The translations under genes and the position numbers were made by a program. Shown piece by piece: positions 11,310-22,560 of a stretch of 64,000 nucleotides of DNA (position 1 is the stretch's first letter; every line of letters starts with the position of its first letter). The DNA is from Pseudisothecium myosuroides. Its lineage: Eukaryota; Streptophyta; Bryopsida; Hypnales; Lembophyllaceae. Where the stretch lies: contig OX637296.1 of assembly GCA_951799445.1 (NCBI GenBank), positions 1,364,001 through 1,428,000 on the forward strand. The letters run 5' to 3'. Under the pieces are notes generated by a model that saw only the letters and a list, made by a program, of their open reading frames with translations, was not told the origin of the DNA and made no database searches.

Positions 11310-11977
11310 TAAATTATATTTTTGTCTATTTGGAAAGCTTTGATTCATTTCATTTGGATTTGTTATGAAAAAGTTATGGACATTCTTGTTTTTTGGGCAG
11401 TTAGAGCATCTTCTTGAAAAAAATAACTTGTAGGATTCATTTCTAAATGCTATTTTTGCAATTTAAAAAAAAAAAAAATTCTCATGGTTTGGTTTACTTA
11501 CTAGAACAATCTCACCATTGGGATTAGTGTATTTTAATTCCATCTAAAATATATTAATGTTTTAGATTTTCCTTCTATCTCGTACCTACTTCTACTTAAT
11601 AAATTTTTTAGGAATGATAATTAAGTTTTTTTGAATATTTTTTTTTCCTAGACTCTCAACTCAATTCTCCACTATAAAAAATTTGAAGCACAAAACTCTG
11701 TAGTGCAAAAATTTTAAGTGAAAAATGTTTAAAGTCAAAAAATCTAGTCCCGCAATGTGCTGAAATACTTGTTTTTTCCACTTTAAACGCAGATATCTTG
11801 CAATCTGAGCGGTCAAAAATTCTGAAATTTTTTCCACACATTCTCATACTAGTTAGGTATAAGATCCTACAGTTAGATGTGCAAAAAAAAACATTTTAAA
11901 ATTTTTTTTACTCCTTGCTATAGAAATGGCAGTTTTGAGTGTTTTTTGGCAGAAAAACGGCCTTGGGCCTTTAGGGG
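11310..11977 (+). mobile_element. TTAA-flanked element, copy E1, truncated at its left side
   Basis: About 668 bases match the right-hand three quarters of the 922-base family (full copies at 35512, 43266, 47463 and 60497). It ends in CCTTTAGGGG followed by TTAA at 11978-11981. The left terminus is missing. A hAT-like element begins only two bases after this end. Confidence 0.85.
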
Positions 11978-11982
11978 TTAAT

Positions 11983-12666
11983 CTCGGGGAGTTCACACCC
12001 CTAAAATTTTAGTAACCAGGTGCAATAACAGGATATTTAATGGGGGGGTATTTATCTCCTTCCCATCTTTTTTTTCCTCCCTATTGGTAAATAAAAAGCT
12101 ACCGGCATGTATTTATGGGCACCCTATTTTTTTTTATAAATGGGTGGAGAGTCTATTTTTTAGCACCCTATTTTTTTTTACATTTTAGAACTACGGAATA
12201 CCAAAAGGAATGTGAACACATTGCAAAAGCAATAACGCAAGCAAAAAATTTCAATAACATTGGAAGTAGCACCAATGCAACACATAGTACCAGCAATATA
12301 CCATTGAAACTCCTCGCTTGAACTGGAGGTGTTTTCCACTTAAACCACCAAATTAAGTTAAGTTAAAGCACTTAATTAAAATTTAATTCAAGTTGAGGAC
12401 AACGCACCCATCCGATCCTCCAAACCATTAATTAGAAAACTGAACCTACTAAAAGATATCCAATGTTTGATACACTATTTTTTTCTACTATACTAAAAAA
12501 TGAAGGCTTTTTTCTATACCCTATTTTTTTTTATAAATGCACTAAGCAAATATTATCAATGCTATGGTAGATTTACCGAAAGTATAAATTTATCCTTCAA
12601 CAAATTAAATTGATCCTATTTTTATCTCACACCATTTTCTACTGCACCGATGGTCTCCTCCCCAAG
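11983..12666 (+). mobile_element. hAT-like non-autonomous element, copy 1, 684 bases
   Basis: The ends are CTCGGGGAG and, as reverse complement at the right, CTTGGGGAGG. The flanking octamers GGGTTAAT (left) and TGCTTAAT (right) agree at 6 of 8 positions, consistent with an old 8-base target duplication. The interior carries subterminal repeats of CACCCTATTTTTTTT in this orientation. It matches the inverted copy at 26537-27227 along its length. No transposase is encoded. Confidence 0.8.
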
Positions 12667-14236
12667 TGCTTAATGCTCTCTCTATATCTTGAAATGATTT
12701 TAATGAAGTCTTATCAATCTTTTCTTTAAGTGCTTCATTCCACTATATATCACATAGACATTGCATAATTTGAACATAATTTTTCTAAACTTTAAAACAA
12801 TTGTATTTGCAAGATGTGTGGAGGCACAATTTTAGAATATTTGGATTTTCTTGTCATTGAGCAAAGGCTTGGATTAGAAATTGAGGGATTTATAGATTTG
12901 AAAATTTACATATATAAAACAATTTTTTTTTTGTAAAATTAGAGGGATTTTTTGTATAGATTTTACTTCTGGATATGATTGGAATTCTTTATAGATTTGA
13001 AACACGTGGAAGACTTTGAAAATCTTTGAAAGTCTTTGAATTTACAAATTTTTACATGTAATTATAAAGATGCCAATGTAAGGGTACATTTTACATTTTA
13101 TCAATGTACAAAACTTGTTTAAATGTAGATTATATTTTTTGGCTAATTGTACATTTGAAAATCTTCATTACTACACTATCAAAATTCTTTCAATAATATG
13201 CATTATAAAATCTTTCGCACGGGACATTTTGCATTGCCAAGTCAAAATTTGCATAGAATTTTGTAAAATGACATGCCTACTAAAGAAGTCAAGGTGATGT
13301 AGCATGTATCAACGGAATTGTGTCAACTATTATCCAAATTAAGCCATCTGAAACAAAAGTCTAAAATAATAGAACTTAGTCAAGTTCTTTGTCAAGTCTA
13401 AAATAATAGAACTTAGTCAAGTTCTTTGTCAATTCGGATGTGAATTTCTCTACAAGTGCATTTCCATCACCAATTCACCATGAATGTGAATAGTTGCAAC
13501 AAATTTCACATCAAAATGTAGAGCTCATAATGCATAGAATTAGAGTTCTTCATACCCAACATGAGTTTTCAAAGTATGTTCCTTTTGATCCATTTGTAGC
13601 CATTTGGCATTGCTACCTTCATGCTATGACCCTTGGTGAAGGACGGAGTGGTGGAACATTTGGACAATGAAGGTTTCAATGAAGGATTTTTATGCAAATG
13701 TAGATGATATGATGATGAAAGATAGGACGAAAGACTATACAACTTTCTTTCATGTATAAACACCAAGAATTAGACCCTCAAAATTGAGAAGTTCATGGAT
13801 AGTTTCTATCCTACAGGCAGAGCCACTACAAGTGTGGGTTACTTGCTACTATCTCTCAAAATTTAATGTTCGAAAAAACGAAGCTGGTGTTTCTGGATTT
13901 TCATTTTTTCCTTTACATATTTTGTTATCAGAGTAATGCAGTCATGGAACAAAAAGATATGCTCACATCTTGCGGCTTTCAGCCCACGCCATGAGACACA
14001 TACATTTTTATAAAAAATTAGAAAAATGAATGTCACCATTGGGATACTGAAGATATCATGTTTGTGAAGTTCAAGCGCTCGGTGGGTTAGTTTCGTCATC
14101 TCCGTGGTCTCAGTCGTCTCCGTCGTCTCGGTACTGGCCTCCCGATTCTCTCTCTCACGCCCTTCTTAGTCGGACTTGGCCATCAATAAGACTCAAGGGC
14201 AATGCTCTGGCCGTGTTACTTTCCAGCCATTTAGCG
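12667..14236. other. A+T-rich intergenic DNA
   Basis: Apart from a short tandem duplication at 13359-13432, no repeat, RNA or coding region could be supported. Confidence 0.45.
13359..13432. repeat. Perfect tandem duplication, 37-base unit
   Basis: The unit beginning GTCTAAAATAATAGAACTTA occurs twice in a row without visible change, which suggests a recent slippage or duplication event. Confidence 0.9.
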
Positions 14237-14886
14237 TCTAAGGCGGAGAGCGCCGGCAGTACTGACGGTTACATTCTTTCTGGCACAATCTTAACCACCT
14301 AATTATCATGTGATGCAATTCCAGAGAGTACTGCTTCTCGTGCGATTTGAATCCTACCTCGTCTGCGCTTTCAAAAATCCACTGCAATAACAGTTCACGA
14401 ACATAAAATCGCTCAAAAGAAGAATCGGCTTGAAAACACCTCTCAAGTGCCATTTGTCCATAGAATGCAATGCCAGGGCCAGGGCAGCACCCACCTGCTT
14501 TGTGGAAGGATGACCGATGCATAGCAGATTTTCGTATTATTGGACAAATGACTTCTTACACATTGGTTGAGAGAAGAGCCAGCAAAATTTCTGAGCTTCT
14601 ATAAAAAGCTACCTCTAATCTTCTATTGTCTACGACCAAAGGAGTGAAACTTAGAACCTGGGCGTTCTTCAGCCATTTGGATGAAAGAGCGCAGGTGCAA
14701 GCGATGTATCCTAACCTATTCAAACTCTCTGTTTTGTGACATTACATGGTACAAGGGAATTTTCTCAAGATGTACTAAAATGGGGGTGTTAACTTACAAA
14801 CCAAGGCAGAATATGCACTTGCATTGTGTCATTTCTGCCTTCCCCTACTCAATTCTTGTATCTTTGAGATGCAAGAAAACGCCTAT
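14237..14886 (-). other. 3' flank / probable 3' UTR of the CW zinc-finger gene
   Basis: Base composition is gene-like here and drops back below about 14.1 kb. A 94-codon minus-strand frame (14238-14522) lies downstream of the stop codon at 14887 and matches nothing I recognise. I treat it as untranslated or chance. Confidence 0.4.
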
Positions 14887-17800
14887 CTAATGGCCAATGG
14901 CATCCAGTGCCACTCGCACTAATCGTACAACTCCATCAATATCTCCGAGACCACCCAACTCACCCACCTGCTTCACATTCGCCATCCCTTCGGTCTCTTT
15001 GCTTGCCTCAGCCTTTGCTGTTGCATCTGCTGCTGTCTTCCATGAATCCAGAAGTGCGTTCATATCAAGAGCCTGAATGTCCGAGTTATTTAATTTCGTC
15101 AGTCACTCACCAATGCTGGAACGAGAAGTGGGAAGCTGAGATGTCACCCCCCAAAACAAGGATAGCAAACAGCAGCAAGCGAAAAGGAACACAAATCACT
15201 CACATCTCGCAGAAATCGAGAAGCAACCGGGCGCAACCGCGCAGGAATGTTAAGTGAAGTGCCAGATGCCCCTGACGGTACTTGAGGAGATACTATTGCC
15301 GCTTTCCCTAAAGAGGCCTTGTTACCAGGAACTAAACCGTGGTGCTTATTAAGATTGTCCACATCTGAAGCTGATGAAGACGATGGAGACTCCCCTACAT
15401 GACAATAAAATCCTCTTCAGTGATCAGGCGAACAATTTGACTAGACCATTTGGAGCATCTATTGAACAGGTAAATTGGGAGTTAGAAGACAAAAAGATGA
15501 AAAAAGAGATCACCATTTGAGGGCATATGTGGGCCAGATGTTAATTGGGAAGCAGATTGGAACTCTTTGCAGTCGTTAGCAAAGGAAGTTCTTTTAGACA
15601 TCATGAGCCTCGTGCGAGCCACAGCTGCACATGTGTAAGCAAGCGCAGTAGCCCGAAGATCTCCCCGTCGTTTATACTGAATGGCACAAAACCTACCACA
15701 TGCATACAAATAGATCGAGGAATCTTCATTGGGGTCCATGGATATACTGTTAATTACATTTTGTTTGAACGATATTCCATAGTCCATAGCAAGCTACTAA
15801 ATGAGAAAAGACAAAATCAGGAAAGAAAATCAACAGGAACATACTCGCAAAGGACAGCAGTGTCCTTGTAGAGGTCCATGGACCGACTCTCTGCTTGGAC
15901 AGACTCCATTAACGCTGCAGATTGTAAAAACTTCAAAGCTGACTGTAAATACAAGTTGGTACTCTCAGTTTCCTGCACAGGAACAAAACCACTGTCAGAA
16001 CCCCACAAGAAGGATCAATCCGTCATACTGTTCAATTCTGACAGTAGATCGAAAAAACAGCTAATATCTGGTGATGCAACAGATCGCCACTCAACAAAAC
16101 ATTGCAGGAGAACAAGTACCTTCAGCCGATCTGCAGAGTGCTTCAGATCCGTAGCATCCTTGAGGTAATTATTTGCTGTTTGCATGACTTGGGCATGTTG
16201 TTCCTTGTCTTTCTTTGCAGGGCTGCTCGTTGCTGCCTCTCCGATAGAGGTTTTCGCTAATCCAACATCCACCAAATCATCTCGTTTCAACGCCTCTCCT
16301 CTATCACCACCGCCGCGGGTATTGGAGGACGCACCTGGTCTCTTAGAGACATCAAAGGGTCCGACTGCAATTCCACCGCCATCTTTCCGGACACTCTGAA
16401 CAACTTCCCGATTGATGTCTTTGATAGGTGGACCAACCCTAGCTCCGTGTCCCTGCGCAGAGGCATCATCTCTTCTGTGGGCATACTTAACCCCATCTAA
16501 AGGCTTTGAGTCCTCCGAAGGCCTTTCGCTAGATTTGTCCAGACCGCTTTCCCGCATAAGACGGCCTCTATCATCTCGTGTTGAATTCCGATCTTTGGCA
16601 TTGTGATCGCAATTATCAATTTGATCCTTGTCCCGGATATCAAGCCTTCTGCTGTCACTATCCTGCTCACGATTGCCTTTCCGTCGTACCTGTTGGCCAT
16701 TGACGTCATCCAAGTCCCCTGAGCTATGCGGATGGCGCTCTGGGTGATGATTGTGGTTGTGTCCACGACCCACCCCTCGATCGTCCTCGTCATACCAACC
16801 ATCGTCACGTGCCTCCCCACTGGAGTCTTGCTTCCCAAATCTTGTAGCATTGAGCGTAACTCCAGGATGACGGTATTCTCCTTCGTCCAAGGAGGATCCA
16901 CGTGAAGCAGCTCGAACATGCTTAGGGCCCGGTGATGACTGCATTGCAATGTCAGTGCCCATCCCGGCATGGCCTGGACCCACTCTAGCATTTAACAACT
17001 CCCTGTTATTATTATTATTAATATTATTATTATTAATATTATTGTTGTTATTATTTCCATTTGTTGCTCTCACAGGAGATGATGAGACCGTAGACTCCAG
17101 CGGAGAGCACACGCCCTTCAACCCCAGGCCAGATGAGCCTGATGACGAGATAGAAACCTTCGATGATGTTGAACGATAAGTCTCTTCCTTCCCGTATGTC
17201 GGTTTTTCCCTCACAGGACTGGCTTGGTTGAGCCTGTCTTGAGAAACATCGTCCCGGCGCTTCTTCCATGCTCTTTGCTCTGAGTCGCTGGCATCCTCTT
17301 TCGATCTCCACGGTTTCTCTGAACCTTTGGATTTTCTCCCTTGATCCCTGTCTTCTCTGCGTTTTTCTGGTACCCCTTCATAATCCTCCCTCAGATCTTT
17401 CAACACCGCGTTGATGTCTTGTGTCTCTTTATCTTGTAGGCCAGAGTGTGAGAGATCTTTTGGCTTCAGCATTGACGTCTCTCTCTTTGATTTCTGTACA
17501 TTGGCCCTCTTGTCAGTGTCCACATAATCATCCTCAATTGGCACCTGTGGATCATCAAATTGTAACCTTCCCCTTCCGCCCTTATTCTTTTTTAGATTTG
17601 GAGTCTCGTCCAGATCCTCAACAGGTCCCGCCTTCTTCCTCTTCCATGGACCACCACTTCGTGTATCCCCTAGTGGTACAAGATCTCTCTCCTTATCGCC
17701 TTGGATAGGCTCTAGATCCGTTGCCTCCTTGCCCCATTGTGATGCTTCTACAGTACGCTCCTGTTCCTGCAGAGTTTTTTTCTTTGCGCGGGTATCATCA

Positions 17801-20800
17801 CCTGTTGCAGAACGTGGCGCAAAACTTTCAATGCTTGCAGTTCAGACCCAGGTTGACAAAGCAGCACCTGCCTAAATTAAAAAAAGAGACTACAATTAAA
17901 CCTAGCTGCATGCTAAACTAGACCTGGAGTTATGAACTACTGGTAGTTACTTGAAACAAGCAAAATAAAATAAAGTTTAACCCTGTAAAGAAGGCGCTGA
18001 AATGTTGAGATCCAAACATAGGGAATCAGCTCAAAAACTAACCTTCACTAGGACGTGAACGCTTGACCTTCTCCCTAGCTTTAGGCTTCTGCTTCTCGCT
18101 CACTGTTGTGCCATCACCGGAATTATCAAGACCCATGTCATTGATATTCTTACTTTTAACTGCTCCATCAACCCCTTTGTTGCCCCCAGCTACCTTAACA
18201 CCGGTAACTTGTAATTTTCGTGGTACACCTTTCTTAGGTAGAAAATTCTTCTTGGTATCTACTTCATCTGTCCATTTATCCAACACTGGCTCTGCTACTG
18301 GGATTGGAGCCTGTGATGCGACAGGGGCAGCAGCAGCTGGAAGGGCTGCAGCAGGATTCTGTAAGCCCAAAAGTTTGTATACAGCCGCTGTTGTATCGTC
18401 CTCCGTAAACTTGCAGTTGTTCATTCCCGGCCTGTTTCCTCAGTCATTATTTGTTAGCCTCAGAGGAAAGCAGTTAAAGCACAAAAAGAAAACTGCTGCA
18501 TGTGACGACCTGAAGTGGGTATCAGACGATCCATGTATGTGGTACAAAACACCTGTTAAGACATATGAACAAATCTCTACAATCCTTTAAAATGTTCAGA
18601 TTTAGGTTAAAAAAAGATGTAGGCAGCTGTGACGAAAAACTAAAGAACAAAAAAGTAATGCTCCCTCAGGGACTTACAGCCATTTCTCCATCATTTTGCA
18701 GCGCCATTTCTTGGATGGAGAAATTGGGTCCATATTGGGCATCAACAAGCGCCATTTCTCGCACTTGTCACAGGCAACCCAGTTCTCTAAAACAAGTTGG
18801 GGGACCACAGCGGGCGTAGCCTCTACAGCTGCCGGAACTTTCTCCTCTTCTTTACTAGCCAAAGGATCGGGTAGGATCCGTTCTTTCTCAAGCTCCTTCA
18901 TAGACGGTCTCTTGTCCTGAGCATTCTTTGAACTTTTATGCTCGAGAGGAACACCTTTCCGGACTGCAACATTACTAGGTTTCTTGGTGGCACTACCAGG
19001 CTTAGAAACATCCCTGCTCGGATCTTTAGATCTCAAGTCGCCTACAGCATCCTTCCTTTGATTTTCTCTAAACCCTTCCTTGGGGTTCTCTTTAACTCTT
19101 ACAGGAACTGTGAGTTTGCTATCTTCTTTCCCTGGCTTTCGGACTTCAGACAGGCTAACTCCCTTTTCATAGCTCTCCTTCTCACCATCAGTCATCCGGA
19201 CGCCCTCATTATCCTTCAATGTTGGGGCCTTTCCAGTAGGTTTTGATCGAGAGGACTCTTTACTTTCTCTAATTCTGGAAGCCTGTGATTTGCCAGGTCC
19301 TCTAGCATCTGTGATTTCCTTCTCCTTTTGACCATTCACAGTTGGGGCTTTATTGAGTTCAAGTGGCTTCCGAGAGCTTTTCGACAATGTAGGGTCTCTG
19401 ACAATGTCGAAAAACTCCTCCTTGCCAATTCCTTCCATCCGTTTCTCGTCAAGAGATTCTTGCAGCTCCCCTCTAACAATATCATTCCTGCTAGATTTTG
19501 ATTGCCTCTCTTTGGCAAATGTCTTGTCGGCATCAGAATAACTTCGAGACTTCCTTCCGCCATTAGAATCAGCTACAAAATCCACAACTTTCCTAGCATC
19601 CAGATTGGGTTTGTCGGAATCCAAACCCTTGCCTTTCCGGAAGTCTGAACCAAGCGCACGAGGAGAATTCACATCAACTTTGCTGCCAGAAGGATAGGCA
19701 CTCCCAGTAGCAATGGATAGATTCCCAGGTTTAGGCAGGTAAGAGTTGGGCTCCTTGGAGTCGAGGAGCTCGAGAGTGCTACCGGACAATGGTGAGAGTA
19801 AGCCTCCTTCCGGAAAGGGCGCGGTCATAATCTGTCCCAAGAGCCATGCCGAGGAATCCATCAGGTTGCTTCACAGATCATGCATGATGTGTTGTTCTAA
19901 TGCAGAACCCATCTAAGTGCTGTGAAGGGAACATGACAGACATACCTCGATCATGGCCATGGGGCTGGGTTCGGGGGACTCCACATTGGAACGAGAATAA
20001 TTATCATCATCATCGTCGTCCAACGACGGATCATCATCATCGGACAAATCGTTCAGGCCAAGTCCATTGTACAGCGCCTTTCGTTTCGCTTCGTCCGTGT
20101 CAGCCGCTTGTTTACCTAGCTTAATTTTTAGTTTCACCTTATTAGCCGCGGGTGCACTGACGACGCCATTCTCTTTCAGACTGGCGTGTTGGATGGAAGT
20201 GCCGGTCGACCGCTTCGCAGGCTGCCATCCATGCACCGCTCTGTGTTAATAACGTCAGACGGAAGGACATGAACAGATAGATCCAGCGTTCAAAAAGAGG
20301 TAGCAAAACACAAATAAAAATAAATAAAATCTCCGTCACCTCAGATGCAACTCCTTCACCCACTGGTCGTCCAACCTCTGCAGCAGGCTGTGCAGGATGA
20401 GGATCGGCCAGAACAGATGGAACACGAGCCTGGGTCGGCAGAAATGTACCATAACCTCCGTATTTGGACCCTGAGATCATCCAACCTCGACTTCAGTGTG
20501 TGTACCTTAAGTAAATCGATAATTTTGTAATGGAGGCTCCGACTAAGAAGAATCACCTTCTTGGCAACACCACGTGGTTGTGACCAGATGGCACCCCTGG
20601 TCACTAGACTAGCCAATCCATTAAGGTGTGGCAACAGACATCTTTACAAGGTGCACCTTGCCAATCCCAACATATGGCAGAACCCCTCAGGATGTCCTTC
20701 CAAACGCGGAAAGGGACGAGGCCAGAGAAGAAGCATTCCGTTCATCAGCAGATTAGAGAGAGCGTACCCAATTTTTCTGTAGAAAGGTTTCCACCTTGAA

Positions 20801-21908
20801 ACTCCTTCTGGCAGTCACCGAGTAACCTTTCCAACCGCGAATCCTGCCACCATCAACATATCATTAGCCAACGGAGCACAGGCCACAAGTATATCAAATC
20901 TGCATCGGCCCATACGAGCACAAAAATAAATTCTTCCTCTAACGAGTGGACGATGGCAGAAAGCCCTAGCAGCTTGTACGAGAAATTCTCTACAGGAAGA
21001 GAACTTCAAATGTGTACTTCTCTTCCACTTTGCGAGATGTTGACAAAACCGCAGATAGTCCTTCCAATAATGTCAGAAAGGTCCTCCTGTGACTCTCCAC
21101 TAGACAAATTTCGCAATTATAACGACATGCACGCCCGATTCATCTGGCCACTCTGAACACCCTTCCCTGATACGAAAGGAAAAACGAACTCTGCGAAAGT
21201 GCCACAACATCGTAGAAAGGTTCACTCGTCCCACCCGCATTGAAATGTCGGTGGACGAAGGCGATTCAGAGCATGAAATCTACGCGCAGTCAACTCCCAC
21301 AATGAAACTTTCTACTGCACTCCAACCAGACCTTTGCAGCCCCAGAGCTCAAACATCATCCACCATGATAAATTCCGCCCTCAATACCATCAGAGTGAGG
21401 GATTTCCACCGATTAACGAACATCCCCTGCCCTGCCGCGCTGAATCACGCGGAGTTGAACCAGTCACTGCCTATAACAAGCTCCCCGTTCATCGTGTTTG
21501 GCACATTCATGGCGTCTGTCAAAAGCCCTACGAAAGCAGACTAGGCTAAAGGAGATTTCTTGTGACAATGCCGGAAAACCTAGTCCTCCCATTGATAGCG
21601 TTCAGCACTTGCCCCGTTCTTCCTTTTAGCTTTGGATTCAGTGCAATTGGATTCAGCATGGAGGGAGGGGCTAGAGACATCCGCCCCGCTCTCGAACGCT
21701 CGAAACACACAAGCCCTAGGAATTCCGCCCTCACAAGCAACAAGCAAGCACCCATCGTATCGCATGAGGAATCGGAGGAGAAGGAATTGCAGCACAATAC
21801 TACAATTGGCACAGGGAGGCGGTCATTTACGAGGTACGAAAAGTCTTTGTCGGGATCGAGGGCCTCCTTCGCCTCTCCCTCTTCGAGCTCGGCATCCTCG
21901 TCCTCCAT
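14887..21908 (-). CDS. CW-type zinc-finger protein (plant CW-ZF family), 11 coding exons, 1,524 codons
   Basis: A probable nuclear protein; CW domains of this kind read methylated histone H3 Lys4. Exons in order: 21831-21908, 20768-20843, 20340-20470, 19946-20221, 18678-19831, 18043-18431, 16120-17801, 15841-15972, 15514-15793, 15204-15394, 14887-15072. All junctions are GT-AG and keep phase. Start at MEDEDAELEEGEA, the family's acidic N-terminus. Next come a QKEFQGG block and KYGGYGTFLPT (near residues 50-65), KVKLKIKLG, an Asp run, and IMTAPFPEGGLLSPL. The CW domain is near residues 534-578: Trp538, Cys541, Cys544, Trp547, Cys565 and Cys578, split by an intron after Trp571. A charged, low-complexity middle with Asn runs follows. 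The C-terminal block resembles helical repeats (ATDLKHSADRLK, YLQSALKFLQSAALMES, ALAYTCAAVA) and ends GGLGDIDGVVRLVRVALDAI, as in the plant homologues. Only the precise starts of exons 4 and 7 rest on phase rather than strong acceptor sequence. Confidence 0.9.
17004..17055. repeat. In-frame trinucleotide repeat encoding Asn runs
   Basis: ATT/GTT triplets on the plus strand read as AAT/AAC on the minus strand inside exon 7 of the CW gene, giving runs of Asn broken by Ile. A second triplet tract near 20000-20040 encodes an Asp run in exon 4. Such tracts are prone to length polymorphism. Confidence 0.9.
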
Positions 21909-22560
21909 GGCCTCGCTCCAACGACCCTCCGCCGCCTGGCTCAGCGCAGCGTCGTCCCTCGACGACGGCAACCACCTAGGGTTTTAAGCGCCAGGGGCCC
22001 GGCGTCGGGGGCTGCATGGTCGCCGAGAAGTTAGAAGGCGTGAGGAGAATGAGGAAGGGAGGGAAGTCGAAGTGGATGTGAAGGTGCAGGGCAGAGAAAA
22101 AGGGAGGAGGAGGTAGTGACTTCTGTTATGATGGGGGCAGGCAGGCAGGCAGGCAGGGAGACCGAGAGGGGGAGGACGACGACGACGACGAGAGAGGGAG
22201 TGCGAGGGAAATGCGAAGTGATGTGGAGGAGGAAGAAGCGAAGGGGTTGCGTCAGGCAGAGGCCGAGGCAGAGGCGGTAGGAGGCCAAGGTGGGCGACGA
22301 CGGCGACGGCGACGGCGACAACGCGGGCCATGGCACGCAGGCAGGCCAGGCCAGGAACGGGCTGACGAACGAGGGAGGGAACGAGCCCTGAAGAGGACCG
22401 ACCGAGAGACTACTGTTGGGACTTGGGAGTGTTGGACCCTGGAGCTCAGGCCAGGGGGCCGTGGGCCAAGCCAACCAACAACCAGCCGCGGACAGTGAAC
22501 ACTCAACCCTCTAAGCTTAAACAAAATTGGTTTCGGTGAGAGGGTCAGTCAGATACTGAA
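21909..22560 (-). promoter_or_regulatory. 5' flank and probable 5' UTR of the CW zinc-finger gene
   Basis: A markedly G+C-rich stretch lies upstream of the ATG at 21908. It contains GGCA repeats (about 22139-22160), GAC repeats (about 22177-22192) and CGACGG repeats (about 22285-22320). Composition falls sharply after about 22.5 kb. The upstream reading frame has a stop before the chosen ATG and no other in-frame ATG. No clear TATA box was identified. Confidence 0.5.

Noticed and set aside
14238..14522. A 94-codon minus-strand frame downstream of the CW gene
   Set aside because: It lies after the family's normal C-terminal end and has no motif I recognise, so it is more likely 3' UTR.
16949..17179. 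A plus-strand frame with a long Leu run resembling a signal or membrane segment
   Set aside because: It is the complement of the Asn-coding triplet repeat in exon 7 of the CW gene.
19868..20240. Exon starts at 20240 and 19868 for CW gene exons 4 and 5
   Set aside because: They break the reading phase; inner CAG acceptors at 20221 and 19831 restore it and fit the family alignment.
21562..22524. Several frames of 90-147 codons on both strands upstream of the CW gene
   Set aside because: The region is G+C-rich with short tandem repeats, so stops are rare by chance. None has family motifs.
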